Positions 34,787 to 45,845 of a DNA stretch of 64,000 nt are shown here, one piece after another (within the stretch, counting starts at the first letter, position 1; the number at the start of each line of letters is the position of its first letter). Below the pieces are notes generated by a model that did no database searches, had not been told where the DNA came from, and saw nothing but the letters and a program-made list of their open reading frames with translations. The stretch is from NCBI GenBank assembly GCA_963969395.1, contig OZ017804.1:6696001-6760000 (forward strand), in the 5' to 3' direction. Made by a program: the position numbers and the translations under genes. This DNA is from Pseudoscleropodium purum. Its lineage: Eukaryota; Streptophyta; Bryopsida; Hypnales; Brachytheciaceae.

Positions 34787-37385
34787 AATATCACGGTTTT
34801 GGCCCAATGAATGGTCCCAATATAGAGAAAATCTTAGTTAGATACTGAACATTATCACATCATGTCAGACAAAAGTGGACAAAAACGTACAGACGGCACG
34901 TGGTAGCATCGATAGCCACAGCATCGATAGCCACAGCGTCCCTCACGAGAAGTCTGCTGTTCCTGCTGAAATTGTCGACCCTAAAAAAACGCATTGCCGT
35001 TGGATATGCACACGAGAATTACGTGCATACCCTTCTGCTCACCACTTCAAGCTGCCGAGCCTTCAATTCAGATCTTGCATAGGACGATTCCAATTACTAT
35101 AGATCCTGCGAAGAGGGTTGGGCTATGTCCTATAATCGGCTCCACCGTTTCTGTAGTTCGTACGTGCTACTGTCTATGTTCGGTAGCATATTTCTTTGAT
35201 GGTTTTTAGTTTTCAGTTTCCTTTGGGATATATTTCAGTTATTATCTCCAAGAAACAAATTGAGGGTACATCGAGTAGTACTTAGTCTAATTTTGGTTGA
35301 TTCCAGAGAGGGCTGAGAGGATTAAGATGAGGCCCGAGAATGCGAGCAGAAAGTTGCACGCTGTGCTTATCCCGTATCCTGCGCAAGGCCATGTCACTCC
35401 GTTCTTGCAGCTCGCAAAGAAGTTGGTTGCACTCCATGGCTTCCGCATCACCTTCGTCAACACCACTCACATCCATGACCGCTTCATGAAATCTAGAAGC
35501 TCCTCAGCCAAGCAACACGATGAGTAAGCAAGCTCACATCCTCGATGAATACCTAAGTAATCAATGTCTTTCATGTCTGCTTTCGACAAGCTAGCTAGTT
35601 TATTACTTAGCCACACCTCCGAAGGACACATATCAATACCTGCATCTGTACTAGTTCTTAGTATGTATGTTCCACGATTTTGTAAACAATCAGACTCAAA
35701 TCAAAATTGAAATTCAAAGCGTTCTTCATTGATCAGGTCCTGAGTGAGTTCATTTTATCAATATGTTGCTGTAAATTCCAATCTTGTATGCTGAAATTGA
35801 AGAGTAAACGTGCTTGTGCAGCGAAGGTATTGAGTTCGTCACGGTGTCAGATGGGCTTCCAGAAGATCATCCCCGCCTACGTGACCTCACGGCCTACTGC
35901 AAAGTTACTTTGGAAATGGGTCCCGTCTTTGAAGAGCTCTTCACCAATCTGCTCAAAAAAACTTCCATCACCTGCGTCATCCGGGACAGACTATTCGTGC
36001 CAGTGCACCAGATCGCCAGAAGCTTGGACATCCCCGTGGCGGCATTCGTGGCCTCCTCCGCCGTTGCCGCACACTGCTGCTACAACCTGGACACATTCAT
36101 TGCAGCAGGGATTCTCCCGATCCCAGACGCATCCAATCCGATTATGAATGCAGTGACGCTCACGCTGTCACTGCCGCAGAGTGAGTCCGAAGAGGCAATT
36201 CGCTCCGCCCCGCTCACTTGCCTTCCTGGTGGCGCTCCCACCTTGAGAGTGCAGGATATCCCAACTTACTTACTCACTCACGACCTTGAGGATTTCTGCA
36301 TTCGCTTCTATCTAGAGCATCAGAATCCTCTGTTTCCGGACTGCGATGGCATTCTTCTCAACACATTCTCTGATTTGGAGGGCGATGTCCTTAACGCCAT
36401 GAAAGGGTCCATGAATGAGAATATTTTCGGTGTTGGGCCGCTGGTGTTGGACGCCGCAGCTGTCGATGGCGTGGAAGAGGTTTCCTTGGCTGGAGTTGGG
36501 TGTGGGTTGTGGGAAGAGGATCCCTTGTCACTCTCATGGCTCGACAAACAGAAACCGAAATCGGTGTTGTTCGTTTCGTTCGGGAGCATGGTGACGGTCT
36601 CCATGTTGCAGATGCGAGAGTTCGTGGCTGGTATAGAGTCCAGCAACGTCGCGTTTCTGTGGGTCATTCGGCCGGATCTCATTGACGACACGTCCCAGAG
36701 CAAAGAATTTCAAACTATGTTCACGGAGTTTATGAATCGGACACAGAATCGAGCGCTTCAGGTGCCGTGGGCGCCGCAGACTGCTGTCCTGTCCCATCCC
36801 GCCGTGGGAGCACATCTGACGCACTGCGGGTGGAACTCCACCATCGAGAGCATCTCCAGTGGCGTGCCGCTGCTGGGGTGGCCTCGATTCGCCGACCAGA
36901 ACGCGAATTCGCACTATGTGACGAGCGTTTGGAAAGTTGGTCTGGAGCTTCGACAGAGCACTGCACAAGATGGAAGTGCAGTTGTTTTGAGGGAGGAAAT
37001 CGCTCACAAGGTGAAGAAGATTATGGGCGACGGTGAAAAAGAGGATCTTGAGTTTTTGGAGATTCGAAGGAATGCTCGAAATTTGGAGATGGCTGCAAGG
37101 AAGGCCGTTTCGAATGGAGGCTCTTCGCAAGCAGCGTTGTCGCAGTTCGTGGAACTGATCACCAGCTTGAGGACCCAAGATGGCTCTAAATCGTAGAATT
37201 TGAGTGTCAAATTTTCTGGTCACGCATTCTCTATGTAATGAAATGTTTTTTTAGCGGTGGAATGTTGATCATTGCAATATGTTTCAAGTGTTACCTGGGT
37301 TTCCTGATTCTGAGGTTTTGCTAGCTAAGGGATTCTGAGGATTCAAGTAACTTAGCTAAGCATTCGATCTTCAGCTATGCTCGTG
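34787..37385 (+). repeat. UGT segmental duplication, copy 2 (promoter + gene 3 + 3' flank)
   Basis: Partner of 17281-20205. Its promoter side also contains a 16-bp tandem pair (GCATCGATAGCCACA twice, about 34905-34936) absent from copy 1. Since flanks are conserved on both sides of the gene, this was a DNA-level duplication, not a retrocopy; both introns are kept. Confidence 0.85.
35327..37196 (+). CDS. UDP-glycosyltransferase (family 1), gene 3, two exons
   Basis: Exon 1 is 35327-35523, intron 35524-35821 (phase 2, GTAAGC donor, GTGCAG acceptor, the shortest of the three at 298 bp), exon 2 35822-37196; 523 residues. Expected activity as for genes 1 and 2. His22 in [10 protein letters not shown] and Asp121 in CVIRD are present. 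The PSPG box spans residues 382-425 and ends FADQ. In it the usual hydrophobic residue before LTHCGWNS is His (GAHLTHCG), whereas genes 1 and 2 have Phe. The start is the ATG at 35327, matching gene 2 ([11 protein letters not shown] against [11 protein letters not shown]). It lacks three residues (APP) after LPIP compared with gene 2. No frameshift or stop, so it looks functional. Confidence 0.93.
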
Positions 37386-37770
37386 ACGTTGAAGCTGTGA
37401 TATTAGGCCTCGCAGATGAGGCCAATGGAGGGCGTGGAGGGCGTGCGACGTCATAGGTGAGGGTGCGGAAGTGCAGGTTTTCTCAGGGTGCCCTCATGGG
37501 CCAGAGCTAACCAAATATGAGCCTCAGCCCTCCCAGCATTGTTACAAGACCAGGGAAATGGGAGATGGTGAAAAAAATGCCAGGAAACACTTAAGCGCCT
37601 GACAACTACCCAGCGTCGTAGGAACTCCCCACTGTCTTTCTCCTTGAGACACAGGTGCAATAGAGGTATGACAGAAAATTGCACTAGAAAATTCGAGGTC
37701 TATTTGAATGTTTGAGAGGAGAGTGAGTTAGGGTTTTCTGTTTTTGCACATTATGGAGCTTCCAGGGAGG
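37386..37770. other. GC-richer spacer after UGT gene 3
   Basis: Contains GGAGGGCGTGGAGGGCGTG near 37425 and no long convincing frame. Confidence 0.35.
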
Positions 37771-37783
37771 TTTACTAGCATTC

Positions 37784-38577
37784 ATGCTTGACAATAATGA
37801 GGGTGATGTTTATGAAGGGACTCGAGAGAGAAGTAGGGGTGGTTCTTTAAGTTTGAAGAGGGAATGGAAAGAAGGGGGTTTGAGGTTTCTTATAGACATG
37901 TGTGAAGAAAAATATTGGGAGTACAACCATAAGCCGTTCAAGCAATCAAATTGGGAGTTTTTCGCGAGGGAGACCAATACACAGTTCCTAAATGATCCTT
38001 AGAGATCTTGGCAACCAATGCATGACAAGTGGAACAAGATGAGGACAACATATCTGGGGAGAAGGTGAAGCAAGACAAAATTAGAGCACCACCTTCTACT
38101 TGACACCATGGTATGACATTTTTGACAACATTTTTGACAACATTTTTGGTAGTATTGCTACAATCAATAGGGTGACACATGGTTTTGATTAAGGTGTTTG
38201 TTTGTGACATCCAAAGGTTTTCATTGTGAGTGATGATGAGGAGAACACATTGCCTAGTATTCCTTCTTCTACATGTGGTACTTCTTCATTGTTACCACGC
38301 ATACAAGTAGTTAATAAACTTGGATGTGAGAGATAAGTTAGTAGGATTGCATCTAAGAGGAAGAGAAAATTGGCTATAGGAGATGAATCTATTGCTTCCG
38401 CCATTACCAATTTCTCTTAGGGGATTACAGAGATTGAGAAGATGAAATTGCAAATGATTAAGAAAATACTCGATACCGAGAGAGAGGATAGAGATATGAT
38501 GATGAAGGGACATCTACAAGTAACAACTTTATTTGTTGAAGTGTTAAAGTCTAAGGACTCTTTTTGTAGTTCTAAAT
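37784..38577 (+). pseudogene. trihelix / Myb-SANT-like DNA-binding protein relic
   Basis: The first part reads LKREWKEGGLRFLIDMCEEK, then NHKPFKQSNWEFFARE, and after a TAG (37999-38001) SWQPMHDKWNKMRTTY. The tryptophan spacing and KWNKMR close match the trihelix / Myb-SANT-like domain of plant GT factors and of the accessory protein of PIF/Harbinger elements. A later segment (38330-38577, SRIASKRKRKLAI, then a coiled coil EIEKMKLQMIKKILDTERED, then stop) is in keeping with the C-terminal helix of such proteins. Several in-frame stops between and within these parts mean it is dead. Confidence 0.65.
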
Positions 38578-38589
38578 AAAAATTGCATT

Positions 38590-39305
38590 TTGTGTATTAT
38601 TTACTTTGAAGGATTGAAGGCATTAGAATGTTATTTCAATGTTGTATGGAATTTGATTTAATTTGAGTTTATTTGGATTTGTTCCAAATTCCACTAAATT
38701 CAATAAAAGACTTTTATTCTCTATGATTACTTGTACTCGTAAACATCCATAACACCAAATTAAACATTCTTGCACTTGGTCAAGTGCAATGATTGCATGC
38801 ACTTCTATTCATTAAAAAATGTTTATAACAAAAGTTGGGTACCTCCAATTTTTTTAGAAATATCTTTTTTTTTATTATTGTGCACTTCACATATGCATGT
38901 GAATTTTTATTGGGATGTACTTTTGATTTTTGAACATACAAAAAACAAGTAAAGAATACACATTTTTCTCATATAGATTACTTTTTTCCTTAATATTTAG
39001 TCTTCCAACACTATGCATTATAATTATATTAATATAATACCATTCTTATGCCAATATCAAATGTATGACAACAAATCATTGTCATCATATGAAGATTTAT
39101 TTAGAAAATCAAAATGAAATTGAAGGCTTGTCAAGTACTTTTTCATTTCAAATTTGTGGTTCACACAACACAAAAAAATTCACTCCAATATTTGCAAACA
39201 CTTTGAAAACAAGCTCTTGATGTCTACACTTCCACACACCTTATACTATTGTTACATGTACCACAATTTTCTTTCAATTACTACGCTACTTCATTTGGTG
39301 TCTCC
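38590..39305. other. AT-rich spacer
   Basis: Nothing recognisable between the trihelix relic and the large minus-strand relic. Confidence 0.4.
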
Positions 39306-39310
39306 AGCAC

Positions 39311-42300
39311 TCATGTAGATGATTGTATCAAGACTTCTTCTTCTCCTCTACCAACTACCTCAATTTCTTCGTTTACACTTGGTTCACTAATTGGACTCAA
39401 TGGTAGTGGAGAGGCGTATTCCAATGCCTTATCCACCATAGTACTTGTAAAAGGCGTTGACACTCTCTTTGATAAAGTTGGCGATAGAATAGATACTTTT
39501 AAGATAGAAATGACTCTCTCATAAGTGTAAGGTTCCTGAATACCAAGCTGAACATATCGTACATGTTCCCTATCATAAAAATATCCATCTTCATTCGAAA
39601 ACAAGCTCATCAAATCTAGAAAGTCACATGGTGACATTGTTGACATAGAAGGCATTATAGTTGACGTACCCTTGATTTCTCCCATGTTCGTATCAAGAGC
39701 TTGTATTTCTTCATTCTCCACATTATTGGTATATTCTATTGGTACATAAATAGGGGCAACTTCTACTTTGAGCAAGTTGGCTTGGTTCCTATGAGCATCA
39801 CTTATTGCATCGATGTCAAGAGGCGTTGTTGCCGGTATACATTCGATTTCCCCTATGCCAATACGAACACCTTGTAATTCTTCATTTTCCACATCAATAG
39901 TATTTTTTGTTGGCACATATGTAGGATCATCTTCCACTTCCATCAAGTCTACTTAGTCTTCATGAGTGTCACTTATCACATCGATGTCAACAGAGCCCAA
40001 ACTTTGGCCGCCATTAGGTAAATTGTCCAAGTGTGTCTTATCTAAATCACTACCACCATTGCTTGATGATGAAGCTCTTGAATCTATTGCACTTTCTTGC
40101 CTCTCGTGCTTCTCTTTTTGAATCATTTCAAGTCTTTCTTCTTCATCTGATGAGTCTCTTGGCAATTGCACTACTCTTTCGCGTGGTACACTTGCTTTGA
40201 GTTGGAAGAACCACAATTAGGTGATCGATCTCTTATCTCCAACACTTGCGAAAATCTATGTTCAGCTATTATATTCATACTGTTCACCATCATCATTTTA
40301 TCTCCATACATAACTTGCAATGTATTGTACACAAACTTTGTACAAGCCATTCCACCTTCTATAATGATTACTTCATCACCTACAAAAGTAGTTTCTACAA
40401 TTTCTGGCACAACCATCATAATGCCCAATGTCACCAATCCCCAATTCTGTGGTAGATACATTTGTATCATCCTCTTTAACTCCATTGGTGTCCTCTCTAG
40501 CTTGTCTGCTATTCGCGGCATTACTTCTTCACTCCAAGAATCTTGAAAGACCACATCCAAATTGTTTGTATTTTTTGGAAGGTTTTCTGTAACTCTTGAA
40601 TCCTTGGGATATTGCATGATAATAGCAATGTCTCCCACTACTTGCACACTGCGAAGGTCTTGCTTACCATAACGTAGATCATAGACATACAAAGGAATTG
40701 TTTGTAGTTTAAATATTCATGAACCACGCAAGCAATGCAAACTTTCTATCAAAGCTATTTTTGATTGCATTGCTACATCAAAATATACCCCAGGTGGAAA
40801 AAGAAATATGGTAGTTCAACATAAGATTGAAGATATCTACCTTTGAAGTTGCTGCAGAACCTTATTGTAATCTTCACTTGACCATTGTTTGTCCACACCT
40901 TCCAAACCTCCACGTCTACAATAAAAAATCCATAAATAAAGTTTACCGAGTTCGATATACACATCCTCAAAGAATCCTCCCCTGCACCTCACATGAATTA
41001 ATGTTGCTCTTTCTTGATGTTACATTCTTGAAAGTACAATTTGCCAATCCATCGTGCATTTGTCACATCTTCTACATCCCAACCATAGCTAGTATAACCT
41101 CTACGATTTACTTTGACATCAATAAAGTATTGCCTCACAAACGGTGGAATATGTTTCCCAATACTATTGAGTGATTGAACTATCTTTACAATAAGTGAAC
41201 TCCACAACATCTTCATATCATTACTAAATATCTTTCCCATTAAGTGAACTGTCTTCCGTAGTCACCTCCATACTTGCTTGCATCTATGATATAGAAATCA
41301 TTCATAGACAATAGATTTTCATCCCCTTCTTGAACGATTAAGTAACGAATTTGGTTCCTCACCGCATCCTTCTTCTGCAAATGATCTACCACATATACTA
41401 TAGTACCTTTGAGAAGATTCATAGAAGTAGCACTATTGAAATAATATTCTTATCGATCTCACTTTCCTTAGACCACTTCTTTTGTTACTATGTATTTGAC
41501 TATACGTAAATAAGTTTCTTTTGAAACCCTGATCAATGGCCTCAACCACGTCTTTTCCTTCCTCTTTCTTGTGGGATTTGCATCCACTATTACATCAAGA
41601 TTCTTCTCCCTCGCCATCTTCTTCCATTTATCCTCTACCTTTTTGTTGAAAAACAACTTTCCTTCCTCATAATCTTTACACACCTTCAAAATGACTTCAT
41701 AAGATTCTTCATCCTCATTCTAAACATGTCGAATGTAGTCGAGCATTTTCCTTGACAAATCTCCAAGCGACATATGCTTTGGTAAACCATTGCTCCAATG
41801 TAAAGCGCTTGTTGCTATAGTTAATGTCTTAGCCTTGTATGCGTCATCGATTCAAGAAGCAACACTCGGACTCCCGCAAGCTCTCTAGATGTCACGAAGT
41901 TTCACAATATTTCTATAGAACATGGTGAAAAACTTTCGATCAAACTCCTTCACATTTATTCTGACTGATGCTACAATATAGAATTGTAGATTATCATAGA
42001 CCACAAACTTTGCTTTCCGTCTCGCAAAATACTTCTTGTATTGTTCATCAGACACCTTACCTTCTTCATTCTCTTTTTGAGCTTGTTTACAAGCAGCTAC
42101 AACATGTTGCCCATCCACTGACTCCTACACAATATTATGCTGTAGCCATCGGGTCCTTACTGTATCAATTGAAACAGATGGATTATTGGGATTGTGCTTC
42201 GTAAATGCAACCTTGAACTCTCAAGCAGCACCTTCATGACAAAATGACACTTCTACTAATTTTGTCTCCCTATTGTTATTCATATTTTCATATGTATATG

Positions 42301-43789
42301 CAATGGAACGAAGTGTAATTATACTCACTCCATTAGCTTTGTATCCCTTCAAACACTCATATATTTCATCAACTCTCTAATCCATAAGTACTTTGTGGTT
42401 TGTCTCCGTATGTACTACGTTTCAAATGCTATCAATGTTTGTATTAAACATTGTATCATATCTCCAAATATATCCATCCTTATATTGAATTTCCATTGGG
42501 AAAACCACAACTAGTTTTGTAATATTACTCACCAGTACACTTTCTTGTCTCCAATCAAGCTCTTCTTCAGAAGATTCATCATCTCCAAAAACATCTTCAC
42601 CATCATTGCCTTGTAGAGGAGGTCCTTGTATAGCTACTCTTTGACAATGTCTTTGCACTGTTGAATGAGTGCAAATGTTTCTTTCTTCTTGTGTTCTTGT
42701 TTCCATTGTAGGACCTCTTTTTTGTTCTTCAATGATATTACGTACTCCAAAACGGAGTTCTTCTTAAATTCTGGCACATCCTCTATCAGCATTACATCCT
42801 CTATTCCTAGTAGGTATTTTAACGCTTTTTCTTGCAAGAACAACTCGTGATTGATATTTACCTCTTTTTGAGTCTACTCTTGAAGGCCTTGATCCAGATC
42901 CAACTTTTGTGATTGTAGTTGCAACTCCAACTGTTTGTACATTGTCAACTTCATGAGGAAGCACTTCTTCACCTTCTATAGCAATATGAGACGATGTACG
43001 TTCAGTTTGAACCTCTACATTCTCTGATGGTTGTACAATTGGTATACTTCTTTGTACCATAGCCTCTTCATATTATTGATTTTCACTCTAAGCTAAAGGT
43101 TAAATTATGTTATCTGTTGATATAGATCCAAAACGTTGACAATGTACTTTTTGCCTTTCGGAAACACCCCTTTCTTCCAAATCTCGTGCAATTCCTAATG
43201 AAGTAGCAGCACGTTTTTGACTTCGTTCAGATATAGGAATCCAGTTTTCTTTCAAAAAAGTTGCAAGAAGCTGATACATTCCATCCATATCTTCTGGTTC
43301 CCTAGGTGGAGGTTGATCTTCAACAATAATAGGATCATTGATTTGAAGGTCTTCTTAACTTCGAATCTCAATATATCAAGCACATGCTTGAAGCAATTGT
43401 TCACAAGTAGATTCTTTAAATTTTTGAACATGTATCTCTCTTTGAATCTTCAATTCTTTAGACATAGTTCTCCAAAATTTTACTAAAGGCTTCAAGCTGT
43501 GCATTGGAGATAGAGCCAAAAAAAGCTCTGTTGGAACTGGTGATAGCATAAGCTTCTTCCTCAATTTGTACTTTTCCAATACTGATTCTATGTTGCTCAT
43601 TGACAATGTCAGTCCTCCATCAGCGGTACCCACTAGGCCCTTAATGACTCCAAATGAAGTACCCAAAGTAGCCCAATATTGGCCTTCCTTGATTGGGAAC
43701 TCCGTTATCCAAAGAGTAGGTTTTTTGGAGTTGTCTACAACGATCCACCATCCATGGTCCAACCAATTCAAAAGAACTTTAGGTGCCAT
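39311..43789 (-). pseudogene. 4.5-kb degenerate open frame encoding a large protein of unknown family
   Basis: From ATG 43789 down to 39311 the minus strand carries a long, broken coding sequence of about 1,490 codons. Most pieces share one frame (43789-43376, 43288-43100, 43060-42764, 42706-42422, 42118-41885, 41689-41468, 41422-41240, and again 40216-39311); frameshifts move 42843-42634, 41240-40773 and 40692-40171 to other frames. At least eight in-frame stops are present. Notable parts: an N-terminal VLLNWLDHGWWIVVDN; a basic GSGSRPSRVDSKRGKYQSRV; MDGQHVVAACKQAQ (about 42118), loosely like the DGQH core of ParB/DGQHR-type domains; LDVVFQDSW then YLPQNWGLVTLG (about 40600-40430), loosely like a methyltransferase fold; and an acidic Ser-rich tail with two 57-residue repeats. 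I cannot assign a family. Introns are not evident. It is probably the body of a transposon or a dead multi-copy gene. Confidence 0.6.
39647..39988 (-). repeat. two tandem 171-bp coding repeats
   Basis: At the 3' end of the large minus-strand relic, 39988-39818 and 39817-39647 each encode 57 residues of the pattern DID(V/A)ISD(T/A)H...YVP(T/I)..T..VENEE(L/I)Q....GEI....T. Length is preserved as a multiple of three, so the duplication arose while the frame was coding, although one TAG now interrupts unit 1. Confidence 0.7.
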
Positions 43790-43833
43790 AATACTCTACA
43801 AAAGAAAATAGAAGTTTTGTTTATTAATTAAGA

Positions 43834-45843
43834 ATTTCTTCTAGAATTACAACAAATACATCTATGAATTTGAGACTCTTATTGTACTACTCTTGAAAGC
43901 TATAATACTATTCTTGTAAAGCTCTTCATTAGTCCAAAGATTCCAACCAGGGTTGACAGGACGGTCGGACGTCCGGGACGTCCGGATGCGGATGTTGTAT
44001 CCGCAGCGTCCGCTGACATTCGTGGACGCCGTCCGCCCCGTCCGCCCCGATACCCGTCCACCCGGTTACGACCGTCCGATCGACATGCGGACTGATCTGG
44101 TCCGCATGATCTGGGCGTCCGCCCCGCCCATCTGCCTTCCGATGGCAGGAGGGACGCTGCGTCCGTTGGCGTCCGGGTTATGGACGCCTTTTTCGGGCAG
44201 ACGTAGAGATTCGTCAACCCTGATTCCAACAACTCGTATGTACTATAGATTTTTTATAAAGGATATAAAATACAATTGACCAAAAAATTGAATTCTTTCA
44301 ACATATATTTACATTTGAAAAAATTCATACAAGAAATTATAAAAATAAGGACATTGAATAAGTATTTATTATGAAAAGTAAAATCATAGATTTTTTCTTG
44401 GAAAAAGTAAAAGCATAGAATTATTATTAGGCAAACACAATGCTTGTAATGTTGGAACAAATTTAACATTCAATGAAGTGATAGTAGGGCAAATCTCCCC
44501 CAAATCTTGATTTTTTCATTTAAATGTAGGTGAATATCTTCCCAATAGTTGCAAAAGCCTAAATGAAAAACTTATTATTTGAAATTAAATTTTGAAATGT
44601 GAATTCCTATGTCATTTTGGGTTGGGACTAAAAAAAGGAAATGGAATTCTAAAACTTTAAACTGTCCTATGCTTTTACAAATTGTGAACTGCAATTATAA
44701 TATAACATACAACATTTATACAAATTTGTATGAAGTTTTACATGCTCTCTCAAAGTTTGACCTCATTCCCTCAATTGTCAATACTACGACTGATGATCTT
44801 CATTTGATTAGAACTGCACTTGCAAGATAGTTCACTTGAAATTGAATGCTAAGCTTGGACACTTTTAAGGGAAAAGTTACCTAAGAGAATTTTCCATTGA
44901 AATGTTTTTTTCCACTCCACCAATGTTTCCCTTCTTACCCTGCCTCATAGAAACAATTCAGTAATTAGGTTATAAAGGTTTGGCAATTCCTTCATTTATG
45001 TGACATACCATTATGATTTTACCTTCTAATTCTAAACTCTTAAAAAGAAAGATTCAAAAATTTCCATAAAACCTCTTGCAATATCATCAATGTTATTGAA
45101 TTCAAATAAGTCAATAACACTTTCATTGTGTACCAACACTTCAATTAATGAATCCCATAAGACATATTAAAAGAGTAGAAAAAAATATAACACTAAATGG
45201 GTCCTACAAAAATGTTCATAGAATTCTTTAGAGCAAAATTTTTTGAAGTCATAGTAATGAAAGAAGTTCTATTCTATCACATTAGAACATATTCCCTTAA
45301 AAAAAGATAATCACATTTCAAGGACTTTTCTTTCAATTACCCATGACAATATCATTTATATGTAAGTATACATAATACTACCATGCATACGCGCCCTATA
45401 GTATATAAGTTATGAACGAACCTTTTATAGCAATTTAAGTTCACTATTACATTGAACAAAAAATCATGTGAAATCTAACCCAAGTGAAATCTAATCCAAA
45501 ACAACCTCACATAAATATAATTAGGAAATTTGAAAAGAAGGCCTAAATAGATTATTGCTTCGATTTTTTTTAATTCTATAAGGGGAATTACTTTCACAAT
45601 GTACACGATTCATTATAATTTATATCAAATGATTATTATAATGAAGTTTATATTCATGTGAACCTAAGTGGAGTTCATTTTTTTTAGTTTTAATAAATAC
45701 AGATAGAAGATTAAAATTCATGTATTTTGAAAGAAGTCATGTGCCAAAATGTCAAATTCCGTTGATGGCATATAATTTATTTTTCATACTGTCCATAATA
45801 ATTGTAACCAAAAACGAGAATTTAAACAAATATATTTTTTAAT
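43834..45843. repeat. tandem ~2-kb repeat, unit 1
   Basis: Aligns in direct orientation with 45846-47480. Shared landmarks: TTTCTTCTAGA(A/G)TTA, AACATTCAATGAAGTGA, AAATCTTGATTTTTTCATT, GTGAATTCCTAT and TTTTAGTTTTAATAAATA. Unit 1 contains a 275-bp hAT MITE missing from unit 2. No gene is evident in either. It begins just upstream of the start codon of the large minus-strand relic, so it may derive from that element's 5' region. Confidence 0.8.
43948..44222. mobile_element. 275-bp GC-rich hAT-type MITE with 8-bp target duplication
   Basis: The 8-bp duplication ATTCCAAC lies at 43940-43947 and 44223-44230. Both ends are CAGGGTTGAC (10-bp perfect terminal inverted repeat), matching the CAGGG start of many hAT elements. 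The interior is strongly GC-rich in an AT-rich setting and holds about ten GTCCG words plus reverse copies, which may be subterminal transposase-binding repeats. Unit 2 of the surrounding tandem repeat (near 45955, CCAAAGAATTACAACAACTC) preserves the empty site. Confidence 0.92.
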
Positions 45844-45845
45844 TT

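Noticed and set aside
40171..40692. Assignment of the LDVVFQDSW segment as an MT-A70 or DNA methyltransferase
   Set aside because: The DPPW-type motif is not actually present (DSW only) and surrounding residues do not align convincingly; kept only as a loose resemblance.
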